A stretch of DNA of 64,000 bases from Bacillus tuaregi (GCF_900104575.1 NZ_LT629731.1:1035050-1099049); one strand, 5' to 3'; shown: positions 17,782-26,704, counted from the first letter of the stretch. Translations and numbers: made by a program. The notes: a model not told the origin generated them from the sequence alone.

Positions 17782-17824
17782 TGTGACGGAGCGCATTACA
17801 AATAAAGTGAGATTAGGCTATATT
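17782..17824 (+). promoter_or_regulatory. Half-conserved Fnr-type promoter of the MCP-like gene
   Basis: TGTGA at 17782-17786 is a perfect half-site; the second half (GCATT at 17793-17797) is degenerate. A TATATT -10 is at 17819-17824, again exactly 37 bp after the box start. The predicted start site (about 17831) supports translation from ATG 17856 rather than TTG 17823. Confidence 0.45.
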
Positions 17825-17855
17825 GAAGAAAAAAAGTCAAGGACGGGAACTTAAC

Positions 17856-18812
17856 ATGCTTTGGAATAGTCAACAAATAAAAAATTTAGAAATAGAAAAA
17901 GCAACGCTTAAAAATCAAGTGACATTGCTTACACAGCAACTACATAAAAAGGACGAAGATATTTCCTTATTTATTAGAAATCTGGAAGAACACCTGATTA
18001 CAACGGTTACGCAGCATGAAACAGTGAATGGGCAACATAAGCAATTGGGAGATATTGTACAAATAATTAAGTCTCATTTTGAAACAGCAGCTGAATTAGT
18101 AACGTCATCAGAAAAATGTGCAACTGAAATGGATCGAAATGGCGAAGAGTTAATTCTATCAGCTAAAAGCATGGGCATAAAAGGAAAAGAAAGCAGAGAT
18201 ACTGTAAGGAAAATGGAGGAGGGAATTGCTGAACTTGGAAATAGAATGGAAACGAATGTTGAGTTAATAAAGACTGTTGGGTATAGATCGAAAGAAATTG
18301 ACAGGATTGTCCAAATGATAAAAGGAATAGCCGAGCAAACCAATCTGTTGGCACTTAATGCCAGTATTGAAGCAGCGAGAGCCGGTGAACATGGAAAGGG
18401 CTTTTCCATTGTAGCTGAAAAAGTAAGAGATTTAGCAGAAGAAACCGCTGAAAGTACAAAAGGGATTATGGAATTGACGAATCGATTTCAACGGGAAATA
18501 GAGGATACGATAAAAAGTAATCAGGATAGCTTTCAACTAGCTCGCTCTACAATTGAACTAAGCCAGCTAGCAAATGAGAAAATAACTGAGATGGACCAAG
18601 TGATGGTAAAGGTTCAAACGCAGGTTCAAAATGTACGGAATATGATTACTTCGCAAAAATCTAATTGTTCGGATACATTATTAGAAATAACCAGAACGAA
18701 TAAGATTTTTCAAGAGGTCAACGAGCTTATTATGTATCATATTGAATCTGCTGAAGTGGTTGATAGAAAGCTTGAATCGGGTATAGGTGAATTAAAGAAG
18801 GTTATGAAATAG
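17856..18812 (+). CDS. Soluble methyl-accepting chemotaxis-type protein
   Basis: 318 aa from ATG 17856 (site AAGGACGGG); an in-frame TTG at 17823 would lie within the predicted promoter. There is no membrane helix or recognised sensor domain. The N-terminus (about 1-45) is a coiled coil. The conserved signalling tip is [20 protein letters not shown] with [15 protein letters not shown] following (about 172-206). Two flanking helices complete the MCP hairpin. It may bind CheA/CheW in the cytoplasm and resembles the soluble YfmS type. Its place between ric and moeA, with a possible Fnr half-site promoter, hints at a redox or anaerobic signal, which is inference. Confidence 0.8.
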   Translation: MLWNSQQIKNLEIEKATLKNQVTLLTQQLHKKDEDISLFIRNLEEHLITTVTQHETVNGQHKQLGDIVQIIKSHFETAAELVTSSEKCATEMDRNGEELILSAKSMGIKGKESRDTVRKMEEGIAELGNRMETNVELIKTVGYRSKEIDRIVQMIKGIAEQTNLLALNASIEAARAGEHGKGFSIVAEKVRDLAEETAESTKGIMELTNRFQREIEDTIKSNQDSFQLARSTIELSQLANEKITEMDQVMVKVQTQVQNVRNMITSQKSNCSDTLLEITRTNKIFQEVNELIMYHIESAEVVDRKLESGIGELKKVMK

Positions 18813-18911
18813 CAGAAAGCAAGATTAGCCTATGTAAGCATTATTTTGCCAGAATTAGTGATTAAAGTTAAGATGAAATGGAAACTTGTTAATAATACAG
18901 GAGTTGGTAAG

Positions 18912-20177
18912 ATGCTAGAAAGAAGAACACCCATTGAGATTGGTGAGGCAGTACGTAGAGTAATGGAATATAAACAGGCTGGTACAGTTGAACATGTCTC
19001 AATTAATGACAGCTATGGACGATATTTATCTGAGGAATTAGTGGCAACAAATCATGTTCCTCCCTTTGATAAAGCACCCTATGACGGATTCGCGATTCGA
19101 TCACAGGATACAAAAGAAGCATCCTTGTCTAATCCAGTTGAATTTGAGGTTATTGACCATATTGGCGCAGGTGTTGTTAGTGAAAAAACGCTAGGTCCCT
19201 ATCAGGTTATTAGAATTATGACAGGAGCGCAAATGCCTGAGGGCAGTGATGCGGTTGTTATGCTTGAATTAGCGCAAACAAGTGAACGAGATGGTAAACA
19301 GTATATATCGATTAAGCGTTCATATAAAAGCGGTGATAATGTTTCTTTCTGTGGGGAAGATGCAAAAGAAGGGGATGTCCTTGTTTCTAAAGGTACGTTT
19401 ATTAATCCAGGTATCCAGGCGATGCTGGCAACGTTTGGATATGCAGAAGTACCTGTTGCTAGAAAACCTCTTGTCGGACTTTTCGCAACAGGCACTGAGC
19501 TCTTGGAGGTTGGAGATCCGCTTGAGCCGGGGAAAATTCGAAATAGCAATTCCCATATGATTATGGCACAAATTGAGCGGGCAGGAGCTGAAGTCAGATT
19601 TATGGGAAATCTGCCCGATGATTTAGATATCTGCTATGATGCGATTTCAAATGCTATTCATGAAGTGGATATGCTTATTACAACTGGTGGAGTATCCGTT
19701 GGGGATTTTGATTTACTCCCGGATATCTATGATAAACTTGGAGCGGTAGTATTATTTAATAAAGTGGCTATGCGTCCAGGTAGTGTGACCACTGTAGCCC
19801 AGGCAAAGGGCAAGCTCCTATTTGGACTTTCAGGAAACCCTTCTGCCTGTTATGTTGGTTTTGAATTATTTGCACGTCCAATTATCCGAACGATGCTTTT
19901 TTCAAATCAACCTCATTTAAGAAAGGAAAAGGCCATTTTACAAAGTGATTTCCCAAAAGCTAACCCGTTCACCCGTTTCGTGAGAAGCGCTCTTTCTGTT
20001 CAAAATGGACGCCTTGTTGTCGAACCGAGCGGGATGGATAAATCGAATATCGTTATGAGTCTCTCAGGAGCTAATTCTTTTATCATATTACCTGGAGGAA
20101 CGAGAGGCTTTCAATCAGGAGAAGAGGTGGATGTGCTGTTATTAGAGGAAACAAATGGAAGTGAGTGGCCTTGGTAA
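18912..20177 (+). CDS. moeA: Molybdopterin molybdenumtransferase MoeA
   Basis: 421 aa from ATG 18912 with CAGGAG upstream (the in-frame TTG at 18846 is not supported). It inserts molybdate into adenylylated molybdopterin. Family segments visible are PPFDKAPYDGFAIRS, IMTGAQMPEGSDAVV, NSNSHMI, TTGGVSVGDFD and FGLSGNPSACYVGFELF, covering domains I-IV. mobB overlaps its 3' end by 13 bp. It lies about 100 bp after the MCP-like gene in the same direction and is probably in that unit. A homologous enzyme can also serve tungstopterin. Confidence 0.94.
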   Translation: MLERRTPIEIGEAVRRVMEYKQAGTVEHVSINDSYGRYLSEELVATNHVPPFDKAPYDGFAIRSQDTKEASLSNPVEFEVIDHIGAGVVSEKTLGPYQVIRIMTGAQMPEGSDAVVMLELAQTSERDGKQYISIKRSYKSGDNVSFCGEDAKEGDVLVSKGTFINPGIQAMLATFGYAEVPVARKPLVGLFATGTELLEVGDPLEPGKIRNSNSHMIMAQIERAGAEVRFMGNLPDDLDICYDAISNAIHEVDMLITTGGVSVGDFDLLPDIYDKLGAVVLFNKVAMRPGSVTTVAQAKGKLLFGLSGNPSACYVGFELFARPIIRTMLFSNQPHLRKEKAILQSDFPKANPFTRFVRSALSVQNGRLVVEPSGMDKSNIVMSLSGANSFIILPGGTRGFQSGEEVDVLLLEETNGSEWPW

Positions 20178-20695
20178 AACCAGTTATCCTTCAGGTAGCT
20201 GGTTACCATAACAGCGGGAAAACAGCCTTCATTCAAAATCTCCTTTCAATGCTGAAGCAAAAAGGGTATCGTACGGTAACGCTTAAGCACCATGGTCATG
20301 GAGGAAAACCGGATATCGTCGAGGAGACTGATTCGGCTCGCCATATTTCTGCCGGTGCTTTAGCCTCCCTTGTTGATGGTGGTGGAAGGTTACTCCTACA
20401 AACGGAACAGATTGAGTGGTCTTTAAATCAGAAGCTGGGATTACTAGTTATGCTTCAGCCTGATTTGATCATCATTGAAGGATATAAGCACGAAGAATAT
20501 CAAAAGGTTGTGTTTATTCGCGATGATGACGATTTAATGCTGCTTGATCAGTTAACTAACATACAATTTGTTCTTTACAAAGACAAGCCCCCCAAGCGCT
20601 GCCAGTACCAATCTTTTCATCGAAGTGACGATAGGGCAATTGAATGTATTGTTGACTTCTTAACTGCAGAGCTGAATAAACAAAAAGAAGAATGA
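20165..20695 (+). CDS. mobB: Molybdopterin-guanine dinucleotide synthesis adaptor MobB
   Basis: 176 aa from GTG 20165, overlapping moeA; TTG at 20171 is an alternative. The Walker A motif is GYHNSGKT (about residues 13-20), followed by LKHHGHGG and DLIIIEGYKHEEYQK. MobB binds GTP and assists MobA in forming the guanine dinucleotide form of the cofactor, which is used by nitrate reductases. Translational coupling with moeA is likely. Confidence 0.92.
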   Translation: MALVKPVILQVAGYHNSGKTAFIQNLLSMLKQKGYRTVTLKHHGHGGKPDIVEETDSARHISAGALASLVDGGGRLLLQTEQIEWSLNQKLGLLVMLQPDLIIIEGYKHEEYQKVVFIRDDDDLMLLDQLTNIQFVLYKDKPPKRCQYQSFHRSDDRAIECIVDFLTAELNKQKEE

Positions 20696-20748
20696 ATAGT
20701 TAAATATTTGGTTGTCAAGCGTAAAATATGTCGAAAAAAGTAAAAATT

Positions 20749-20791
20749 AGCGACTTATGTCACAGCGAACAGCATCTATTTCCCTTATTAT
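20749..20791 (+). promoter_or_regulatory. Fnr-type promoter of the NarI-like gene
   Basis: AGCGACTTATGTCACA (20749-20764) has a perfect TCACA half and a weaker first half (AGCGA). TATTAT lies at 20786-20791, exactly 37 bp after the box start, matching the other Fnr-type promoters of the island. The predicted start site is near 20798. Confidence 0.6.
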
Positions 20792-20836
20792 GATAGTAAG
20801 GGGTTGTTTCCATGCTAAGGGGATAGAGGTGGAATT

Positions 20837-21304
20837 ATGGAGCTGCTGAAAATGATATTATGGGTTATCTATCCGTATACAGTATTAATCATTGTCATGC
20901 TGGGGCGTTTGTGGAAATGTGACTTTACGGAACTATATAATGAAAATAAAATCCTTGAGAGATTAGGTATGGGACTGTTCATAGCTGTTAAAGCGTTATT
21001 GTGGTTAAGCTTATTATCAGGTGTAGCATCACTTTTAGTGAGCGGCATGCGGAATGACTTAATGGAAATGCTTTATTGGGGAATCAGCTTTATATCGTTT
21101 CAGCCGAATACAGATCTGATTGAGCAGATGTCACTCTTAACACAATTGCATCTGATGGTATTGTTTACTTTTTTCTTGGTATTATCCTTTACGATGTCCT
21201 TTAAAAAAACGGATAAGACTAAAAAACAATCAGTCTTGAATAAAATGGAAATAAACAGCGAAGTGAAACAAGCACGAAAAAAAAGCCAAAAACTGATTGG
21301 TTAG
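20837..21304 (+). CDS. Short NarI-like membrane protein without haem ligands
   Basis: 155 aa. It has three membrane helices (about 3-22, 46-68 and 98-120) and a charged, Lys-rich tail. The N-terminal LWVIYPYTVLIIVMLGRLWK resembles the start of NarI, the cytochrome b subunit of respiratory nitrate reductase, which is about 225 aa. The second helix (AVKALLWLSLLSGVASLLV) lacks the His residues that bind haem in NarI, and only one His (TQLHLMV) is near the third. narGHJ are not adjacent. It is thus either a degenerate NarI remnant under selection or a different small membrane protein. A candidate Fnr promoter lies upstream, and the terminator begins inside the coding end. Confidence 0.65.
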   Translation: MELLKMILWVIYPYTVLIIVMLGRLWKCDFTELYNENKILERLGMGLFIAVKALLWLSLLSGVASLLVSGMRNDLMEMLYWGISFISFQPNTDLIEQMSLLTQLHLMVLFTFFLVLSFTMSFKKTDKTKKQSVLNKMEINSEVKQARKKSQKLIG

Positions 21305-21331
21305 TCTCCCAATCTGTTTTTGGCTTTTTTT
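21278..21331. terminator. Bidirectional terminator between NarI-like gene and fnr
   Basis: A 23-bp stem with one mismatch (21278-21300 with 21309-21331) carrying A7 and T7 at its base. The 5' arm encodes the C-terminus of the NarI-like protein and its stop codon lies in the loop. Confidence 0.9.
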
Positions 21332-21348
21332 GTACCATTCACCATCGT

Positions 21349-22047
21349 CTAATGGATATTACATATATCAATCGGACAATTTTCGCAGTTTATTTCAGTT
21401 TTTAAATAATTGATATTATGAATGGTAATAATTCCTTTATCAACAGTTATGACTTGATTTTTTCTTAATTCACTTAGCATTCGATTTACAACCTCACGAG
21501 ACGTACCGCAAAAATTTGCCAGCTCCTGATTGGTGATAGGTAAATCAATCATAATACCTGAGTTTGTTATTTTACCATAGCTATTTGAAAGCCGTATAAG
21601 TGTAGAGTATAAGGCTCCCTTCTTGCCATTCAAGATAAGGTCGCGAAACTTTGTCACCGTTTTACGGTTTTGATGGCTCATCCATTTCATAAATTCAATG
21701 GCAAGACGATTATCAAGCTCTAGACGTTTTTCCAGCTCTTCTTTATAAATAACAGCAACTTCACCGTCTTCAACCACTTTGGCATTTAGCATATATTTTG
21801 ATGATGAATAAAACATAGTTAATTCGCCGATTATTTCACCAGCAGAGCTCATTCTTAATGTCAGTTCTTGACCTTCCGGAGTCATTTTACTAATTTGTAC
21901 TTTACCGCTCTGGATAATGTAAAGTTCATTTGCATTTTGTCCTTCTTGATATATATAGGTACCTTTGCTGATTTTTCGAATATGGTGAACGGATTGTAAT
22001 AGCTGGGTTAACTCTTCAGATAGAGGAAATTGTGCTAATGGCTGCAT
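21349..22047 (-). CDS. fnr: Anaerobic regulator Fnr (Bacillus type, C-terminal Fe-S cluster)
   Basis: 232 aa Crp/Fnr-family activator. The cyclic-nucleotide-like beta barrel (about 15-115) is followed by the dimer helix and a helix-turn-helix (ITNQELANFCGTSREVVNRM, about 171-190). The C-terminus CENCPIDIC gives Cys221, Cys224 and Cys229, and Asp136 (KFRDLILNG) is present. This is the arrangement known for B. subtilis Fnr, which binds a [4Fe-4S] cluster with three C-terminal Cys and one Asp, unlike the N-terminal cluster of E. coli Fnr. It activates anaerobic genes at TGTGA-N6-TCACA boxes, several of which occur in this island. No clear box is seen at its own promoter. Confidence 0.95.
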   Translation of the reverse strand: MQPLAQFPLSEELTQLLQSVHHIRKISKGTYIYQEGQNANELYIIQSGKVQISKMTPEGQELTLRMSSAGEIIGELTMFYSSSKYMLNAKVVEDGEVAVIYKEELEKRLELDNRLAIEFMKWMSHQNRKTVTKFRDLILNGKKGALYSTLIRLSNSYGKITNSGIMIDLPITNQELANFCGTSREVVNRMLSELRKNQVITVDKGIITIHNINYLKTEINCENCPIDICNIH

Positions 22048-22254
22048 ATTTGTACCACCTTTAATTGTATATATTCTCTAGATTGTGTTAAACGGTCATT
22101 CTTTATTAGCACGTAAGAACGATTTTCAATGGTGGAGAGGTTCTCACTAAATCCATTCTTCATAGCGATTAAACATAAAAATAACTATTATAACATTATA
22201 CTATCATTATAGTAAAAATTCACCATAAGCTAAATAGTATTTTAGAAAAAAATG

Positions 22255-22283
22255 TTTGCAATTTTTAGAGTATGTTTTATAAT
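22255..22283 (+). promoter_or_regulatory. argC operon promoter
   Basis: TTTGCA (22255-22260) and TATAAT (22278-22283) are 17 bp apart. The intergenic region before it (22048-22254) is AT-rich and shows no other gene. Confidence 0.7.
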
Positions 22284-22314
22284 GGTAGAAACATTATTTA
22301 TAATTATTAAATAT

Positions 22315-22332
22315 AATGATTAAATATTCATT
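22315..22332 (+). promoter_or_regulatory. ARG box (AhrC/ArgR operator)
   Basis: AATGATTAAATATTCATT fits the 18-bp arginine-repressor palindrome (core TGAAT-N4-ATTCA) with one core mismatch. It lies just after the predicted start site and before the argC ribosome site, a position where AhrC would block transcription when arginine is plentiful. Confidence 0.7.
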
Positions 22333-22358
22333 GATGAACTATTCGGAGGAGGAAGGAA

Positions 22359-23393
22359 ATGAAGGTTTCGGTTATAGGAACAACAGGATATGGAGGTATA
22401 GAGCTCCTGCGAATTTTACATTCACATCCCGTTTTTCAGATACAATCCATCCACTCGACAAAGGGAGAACTACCAATTTGGAAGGAGTATCCACATCTTT
22501 TCGATATTAATAATCAAGTTCTTGAAGTAATAAATCCGGAGGAAATAGCTGAAAAATCAGAGCTTGTCTTTTTAGCGACGCCTTCAGGTGTGTCAGGGCA
22601 GCTTGCCTCACAATTTGCCGAGTACAATGTTAAATTAGTTGATTTATCCGGGGATTTACGATTAAAGAACACGGAAGATTATATACAATGGTATAAGCAT
22701 GAACCAGCTCCACAGGCAATAATTGATAGGGCTGTATACGGTTTAACAGAATGGAACCGGGAACAGGTGGCTGCTGCAGATTGGATTTCGAATCCTGGCT
22801 GCTATTCAACCGCTTCATTGCTTGGTTTAGGACCAATTGTGAAGGAAAAGCTGATTGATCCAGCATCCATTATTATTGATGCGAAGTCAGGAACGTCGGG
22901 TGCAGGAAGAAAGCCGACAAGAAGTAACATGCACGCTGAAATGAGTGAAAATTTTAAAATTTACAAAGTGAATGAACATCAACATATTCCAGAAATTGAG
23001 CAGCAGCTTTTAGATTGGAATCAAGAAATCAAGCCAATTACCTTTTCAACCCATTTGCTTCCTATTTCAAGGGGAATAATGGCAACGGCTTATGTACAGG
23101 TACAAAAAGACATGACATTATCTGACATTTATAAAATTTATCAAGAGTATTATCAGGATAATGCATTTGTCCGGATTCGACCAGAGGGACATTATCCATC
23201 TGTTAAAGAGGTTTGCGGCTCTAATTACTGTGATATTGGCTTGCATCTCGATAATAGAACAGGCAGATTAACGATTATATCTGTCATTGATAATTTAATG
23301 AAGGGTGCTGCTGGTCAGGCGGTTCAAAATGCAAATATCATGACGGGTCTTGATGAAACAACTGGTCTAAACTTTATTCCGATGTACCCATAA
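22359..23393 (+). CDS. argC: N-acetyl-gamma-glutamyl-phosphate reductase
   Basis: 344 aa. It reduces N-acetylglutamyl phosphate to the semialdehyde, step three of arginine synthesis. The N-terminal NADP-binding loop is GTTGYGGIELLR; the active-site Cys is in SNPGCYSTA (about residue 148); the later HxPE segment is EHQHIPEIEQQ. It is the first gene of the operon, with a GGAGGAGG ribosome site. Length and motifs are normal. Confidence 0.96.
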   Translation: MKVSVIGTTGYGGIELLRILHSHPVFQIQSIHSTKGELPIWKEYPHLFDINNQVLEVINPEEIAEKSELVFLATPSGVSGQLASQFAEYNVKLVDLSGDLRLKNTEDYIQWYKHEPAPQAIIDRAVYGLTEWNREQVAAADWISNPGCYSTASLLGLGPIVKEKLIDPASIIIDAKSGTSGAGRKPTRSNMHAEMSENFKIYKVNEHQHIPEIEQQLLDWNQEIKPITFSTHLLPISRGIMATAYVQVQKDMTLSDIYKIYQEYYQDNAFVRIRPEGHYPSVKEVCGSNYCDIGLHLDNRTGRLTIISVIDNLMKGAAGQAVQNANIMTGLDETTGLNFIPMYP

Positions 23394-23457
23394 TAAGCAG
23401 TTACATCGCCATTAGGGAATTGTCTAGTGTTCTAGACCCATAAAGGAGGAGTCACTT

Positions 23458-24687
23458 GTGCAGGCAGTATCAAATATCCATATTAAGGAAGTAAAGGGTG
23501 GCAGCTTTCTATCGCCAAAAGGTTTTTTGGCGGCAGGAGTTGAAGCGGGCTTAAAAAATGAAAAAAAAGATGTTGGAATGATTTTAAGTGAGGTTCCAGC
23601 AACTTGTGCGGCAGTCTACACGACCAATCAATTTCAAGCAGCACCCATTAAAGTAAGCCAAGATAGTATTTCAAAAGAAGGGAAGATTCAGGCTGTTATC
23701 GCAAACAGTGGCTGTGCCAATGCTTGTACAGGTGAGCAAGGACTTCGGGATGCCTATGAAACAAGAAGACTAGTTGCCCAAAAGTTTAACCTAAACGAAC
23801 ATCTAATTGCAGTCGCTTCTACAGGTGTTATTGGTGTTAATCTACCAATGGAGAAGCTTGCAGCTGGAATTGAACAATTAGAGCCTGGTGATGCACTGGA
23901 ACAGGCTGTAGCGTTTCAAACAGCTATTCTAACGACAGATACGATGATGAAAACAACCTGTTTTTCTGCGCAGATAAACGGAAAAACGGTTACAATGGGC
24001 GGAACAGCAAAAGGATCTGGTATGATTCATCCAAACATGGCAACAATGCTGGCATTCATTACAACGGATGCTAATATTGACCCGGAAGGACTACAAACCG
24101 GATTAAGTGAAGTAACTGAAAAGTCATTTAATCAAATTACCGTTGATGGTGATACATCAACAAATGATACCGTATTTGTCCTAGCGAATGGTATGGCAGA
24201 TCATGAAACGTTAACACCTGAGCATACTGACTGGCCTGTATTCATAGAGTTATTAAGGGTGACATGCGAAAGTCTTGCTAAACAAATTGCACGAGACGGC
24301 GAAGGTGCGACCAAGCTTATTGAAGTAGAAGTAAAGGGTGCAAAGAATGAATTGGATGCACAAATGATTGCAAAGCAAATCGTCGGTTCGAACCTTGTTA
24401 AAACAGCTGTCTATGGTGCAGATGCTAACTGGGGCAGAATCATTAGTGCCATCGGGCAGACAAAAACAGCTGTGAACACAGGAAATGTGGATATTGCAAT
24501 TGGTCCGATTGTGATGCTTAAGGGCAGTGTACCATTGGTATTCTCAGAGGAGGAAGCACTAGATTATTTACAAAAGGACTTCATCCAAATATTTGTTGAT
24601 TTGCATAATGGTGAAGCCACAGGAAAGGCATGGGGTTGCGATTTATCCTATGACTATATCAAAATTAATGCTAGTTACCGTTCATAG
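23458..24687 (+). CDS. argJ: Bifunctional ornithine acetyltransferase/N-acetylglutamate synthase
   Basis: 409 aa from GTG 23458 behind AAAGGAGG. It recycles the acetyl group from N-acetylornithine to glutamate, giving the cyclic pathway. The self-cleavage site is in KGSGMIHPNMATML, where the Thr of the ATML segment becomes the new N-terminus and nucleophile. The VTVDGDTSTND-type segment (ITVDGDTSTNDT) and NWGRI are conserved. Second gene of the operon. Confidence 0.96.
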   Translation: MQAVSNIHIKEVKGGSFLSPKGFLAAGVEAGLKNEKKDVGMILSEVPATCAAVYTTNQFQAAPIKVSQDSISKEGKIQAVIANSGCANACTGEQGLRDAYETRRLVAQKFNLNEHLIAVASTGVIGVNLPMEKLAAGIEQLEPGDALEQAVAFQTAILTTDTMMKTTCFSAQINGKTVTMGGTAKGSGMIHPNMATMLAFITTDANIDPEGLQTGLSEVTEKSFNQITVDGDTSTNDTVFVLANGMADHETLTPEHTDWPVFIELLRVTCESLAKQIARDGEGATKLIEVEVKGAKNELDAQMIAKQIVGSNLVKTAVYGADANWGRIISAIGQTKTAVNTGNVDIAIGPIVMLKGSVPLVFSEEEALDYLQKDFIQIFVDLHNGEATGKAWGCDLSYDYIKINASYRS

Positions 24688-24699
24688 GAGAGATGGAGA

Positions 24700-25476
24700 A
24701 TGAAGAAGATTGTTATAAAATGCGGGGGCAGTATTCTCGATGAATTAACGCCAGCATTTTTTGCCTCATTAAAGGAGCTTCAAGGCCATGGCTATCGATT
24801 GGTATTCGTTCATGGCGGCGGCCCGGATATTAATAAAATGCTTGCCATGTATCAGGTAGAGCCTGAATTCCATAATGGCTTACGAAAAACCACTAAGGAA
24901 ACGCTTGAGGTAGTAGAATTAGTTCTATCAGGTCAAACCAACCGAAAGCTTGTCCAAAAATTAACCCAAAATGGCTTTCAGACAATTGGATTAAATGGCA
25001 GTGATGGAAACCTTCTTCAGGCTGATTTTATTGATCAGCAATCGTTAGGGTTTGTTGGTGAAATTACTAAAGTAAATGATCAGCTAATTTCTATTCTAAT
25101 TCAAGAAGGAATGATACCGGTTATTACGCCAATTGCGGTTCACGAAACCGGGCAGAAATTAAATATTAATGCAGATTATGCGGCGGCAGCAGTAGCAGGA
25201 GCAATCGGTGCCGAGCAATGTATTTTTGTAACAGATGTTGAAGGAATCATGGTAGAGAATCAAGTCGTCCATTCGGTAGAAAAAGAGCAGGTTGAAAAAT
25301 ATATAGAAGATGGAACCATCTATGGCGGGATGATTCCAAAAGTAACCTCCGCACTGTCTGCTCTGGACAAAGGTCTTTCCAGTGTCATGATTGTATCTGG
25401 CAAAGCGCCCTTTTTTAACGGGGAAGAATGGAAGGGAACAAAAATTATTGGAAAAGAGTGGAGTTATCATGAGTAA
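24700..25476 (+). CDS. argB: Acetylglutamate kinase
   Basis: 258 aa amino-acid-kinase fold enzyme phosphorylating N-acetylglutamate. The N-terminal KCGGSILDE and FVHGGGPDINKML loops bind ATP phosphates; NINADYAAAAVAGAIGA and GGMIPKV are typical. Its last 8 bp overlap the start of argD, so translation is probably coupled. Confidence 0.96.
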   Translation: MKKIVIKCGGSILDELTPAFFASLKELQGHGYRLVFVHGGGPDINKMLAMYQVEPEFHNGLRKTTKETLEVVELVLSGQTNRKLVQKLTQNGFQTIGLNGSDGNLLQADFIDQQSLGFVGEITKVNDQLISILIQEGMIPVITPIAVHETGQKLNINADYAAAAVAGAIGAEQCIFVTDVEGIMVENQVVHSVEKEQVEKYIEDGTIYGGMIPKVTSALSALDKGLSSVMIVSGKAPFFNGEEWKGTKIIGKEWSYHE

Positions 25477-26626
25477 TCTGTTTCCAACATACAGCAGATG
25501 GGAAGTCGAGCCTGATTGGGCGGAAGGCAGTATCATGTATGGAAAAGATGGAAAAAGATATTTAGATTATACATCCGGTATTGGCGTATGTAATCTCGGA
25601 CACCGTCCAAGTGCAGTAGAGGAAGCGATTCAAAAACAACTGAAAAAGTTTTGGCATGTTTCGAATCTCTTCCCTGTTGAAATACAGGAGACAGCTGCAG
25701 CAAAGTTAGCTCAAGCAGCAGAAATGGATTTGGTCTTCTTTTCAAACAGTGGTGCAGAAGCAAATGAAGCAGCTATTAAATTAGCTAGAAAAGCCACCGG
25801 CCGTACGAAAATTATTACCTTTAAGCAATCCTTTCATGGACGGACATATGCTACTATGTCTGCTACCGGACAGGATAAAATAAAACATGGTTTTGGTCCA
25901 ATGCTTGAATCCTTCATCTATGTACCATTCAATGATTTAAAGGCGTTACAGGATGTGATGAGTGATGAAGTGGCTGCAGTCATGCTTGAGGTTATTCAAG
26001 GAGAAGGCGGTATTTATCCTGCTTCAGAGGAATTTTTAAAGGGTGTAGAAGCACTTTGCAGCCAGTATGGCTCTCTTTTAGTCATCGATGAAATTCAAAC
26101 AGGTATTGGGAGAACTGGAAAGCCATTTGCGTTTCAGCATTTTAATTTAGAGCCTGATATTGTATCAGTAGCGAAGGGTCTTGGCAGCGGTCTGCCAATC
26201 GGCGGCATCATTGCGAAGAGCGGTTTAAAAGAGGTGTTTGGACCGGGAAGTCATGGAACTACATTTGGTGGGAACCCGTTATCCATTTCAGCTGCGATTG
26301 CCACAATGGATACGATTTTCCAAGACAGCTTCCTGGCAGAGGTGAATGAAAAAGCTGACTTTTTCAGAGCAGAGCTGGAAGAAAATCTGTTACCATTAGC
26401 AAATGTAAACGACATAAGAGGTATTGGGATGATGATTGGTATCGAAATTAATCAGAATGTTCCAGACTTACTAAAGAGTCTGCGCTCAGTTGGTTTTATT
26501 GCCTTGCCTGCGGGTGAAAATGTTATAAGACTATTACCGCCACTGACTACAACAAAAACAGAATTAGAAGAGGCCATTGCTATTCTTACAAAGGTCTTAA
26601 AGCAAAATCTAGGTGCAGCCGTCTAG
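25469..26626 (+). CDS. argD: Acetylornithine aminotransferase
   Basis: 385 aa from ATG 25469 (MSNLFPTYSRWEVEPDWAEG), overlapping argB; a longer in-frame start at 25391 lies within argB and is not used. It is a class III PLP aminotransferase: the PLP-Lys is in SVAKGLGSGLPIGG, with SNSGAEANEAAIKLAR for phosphate binding and VIDEIQTGIGRTG for the cofactor Asp. It converts N-acetylglutamate semialdehyde to N-acetylornithine. Confidence 0.96.
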   Translation: MSNLFPTYSRWEVEPDWAEGSIMYGKDGKRYLDYTSGIGVCNLGHRPSAVEEAIQKQLKKFWHVSNLFPVEIQETAAAKLAQAAEMDLVFFSNSGAEANEAAIKLARKATGRTKIITFKQSFHGRTYATMSATGQDKIKHGFGPMLESFIYVPFNDLKALQDVMSDEVAAVMLEVIQGEGGIYPASEEFLKGVEALCSQYGSLLVIDEIQTGIGRTGKPFAFQHFNLEPDIVSVAKGLGSGLPIGGIIAKSGLKEVFGPGSHGTTFGGNPLSISAAIATMDTIFQDSFLAEVNEKADFFRAELEENLLPLANVNDIRGIGMMIGIEINQNVPDLLKSLRSVGFIALPAGENVIRLLPPLTTTKTELEEAIAILTKVLKQNLGAAV

Positions 26627-26628
26627 GC

Positions 26629-26673
26629 TGTATAATTTTTCAGTTGACTGTATAATTATTAGTGCGTTAAAAT
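26629..26673 (+). promoter_or_regulatory. Possible internal promoter with ARG-like box before carA
   Basis: TTGACT (26644-26649) and TAAAAT (26668-26673) are 18 bp apart in the 78-bp argD-carA gap. Just upstream, TGTATAATTTTTCA (26629-26642) resembles an ARG core with two mismatches. The carbamoyl-phosphate and argF genes could thus also be expressed from here. Confidence 0.4.
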
Positions 26674-26704
26674 AAATATACAAAAAAATCATGGGGTGTG
26701 CGAG

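Noticed and set aside
22094..22109. Fnr autoregulation site upstream of fnr
   Set aside because: At the position expected from the other promoters there is no TGTGA or TCACA half-site.
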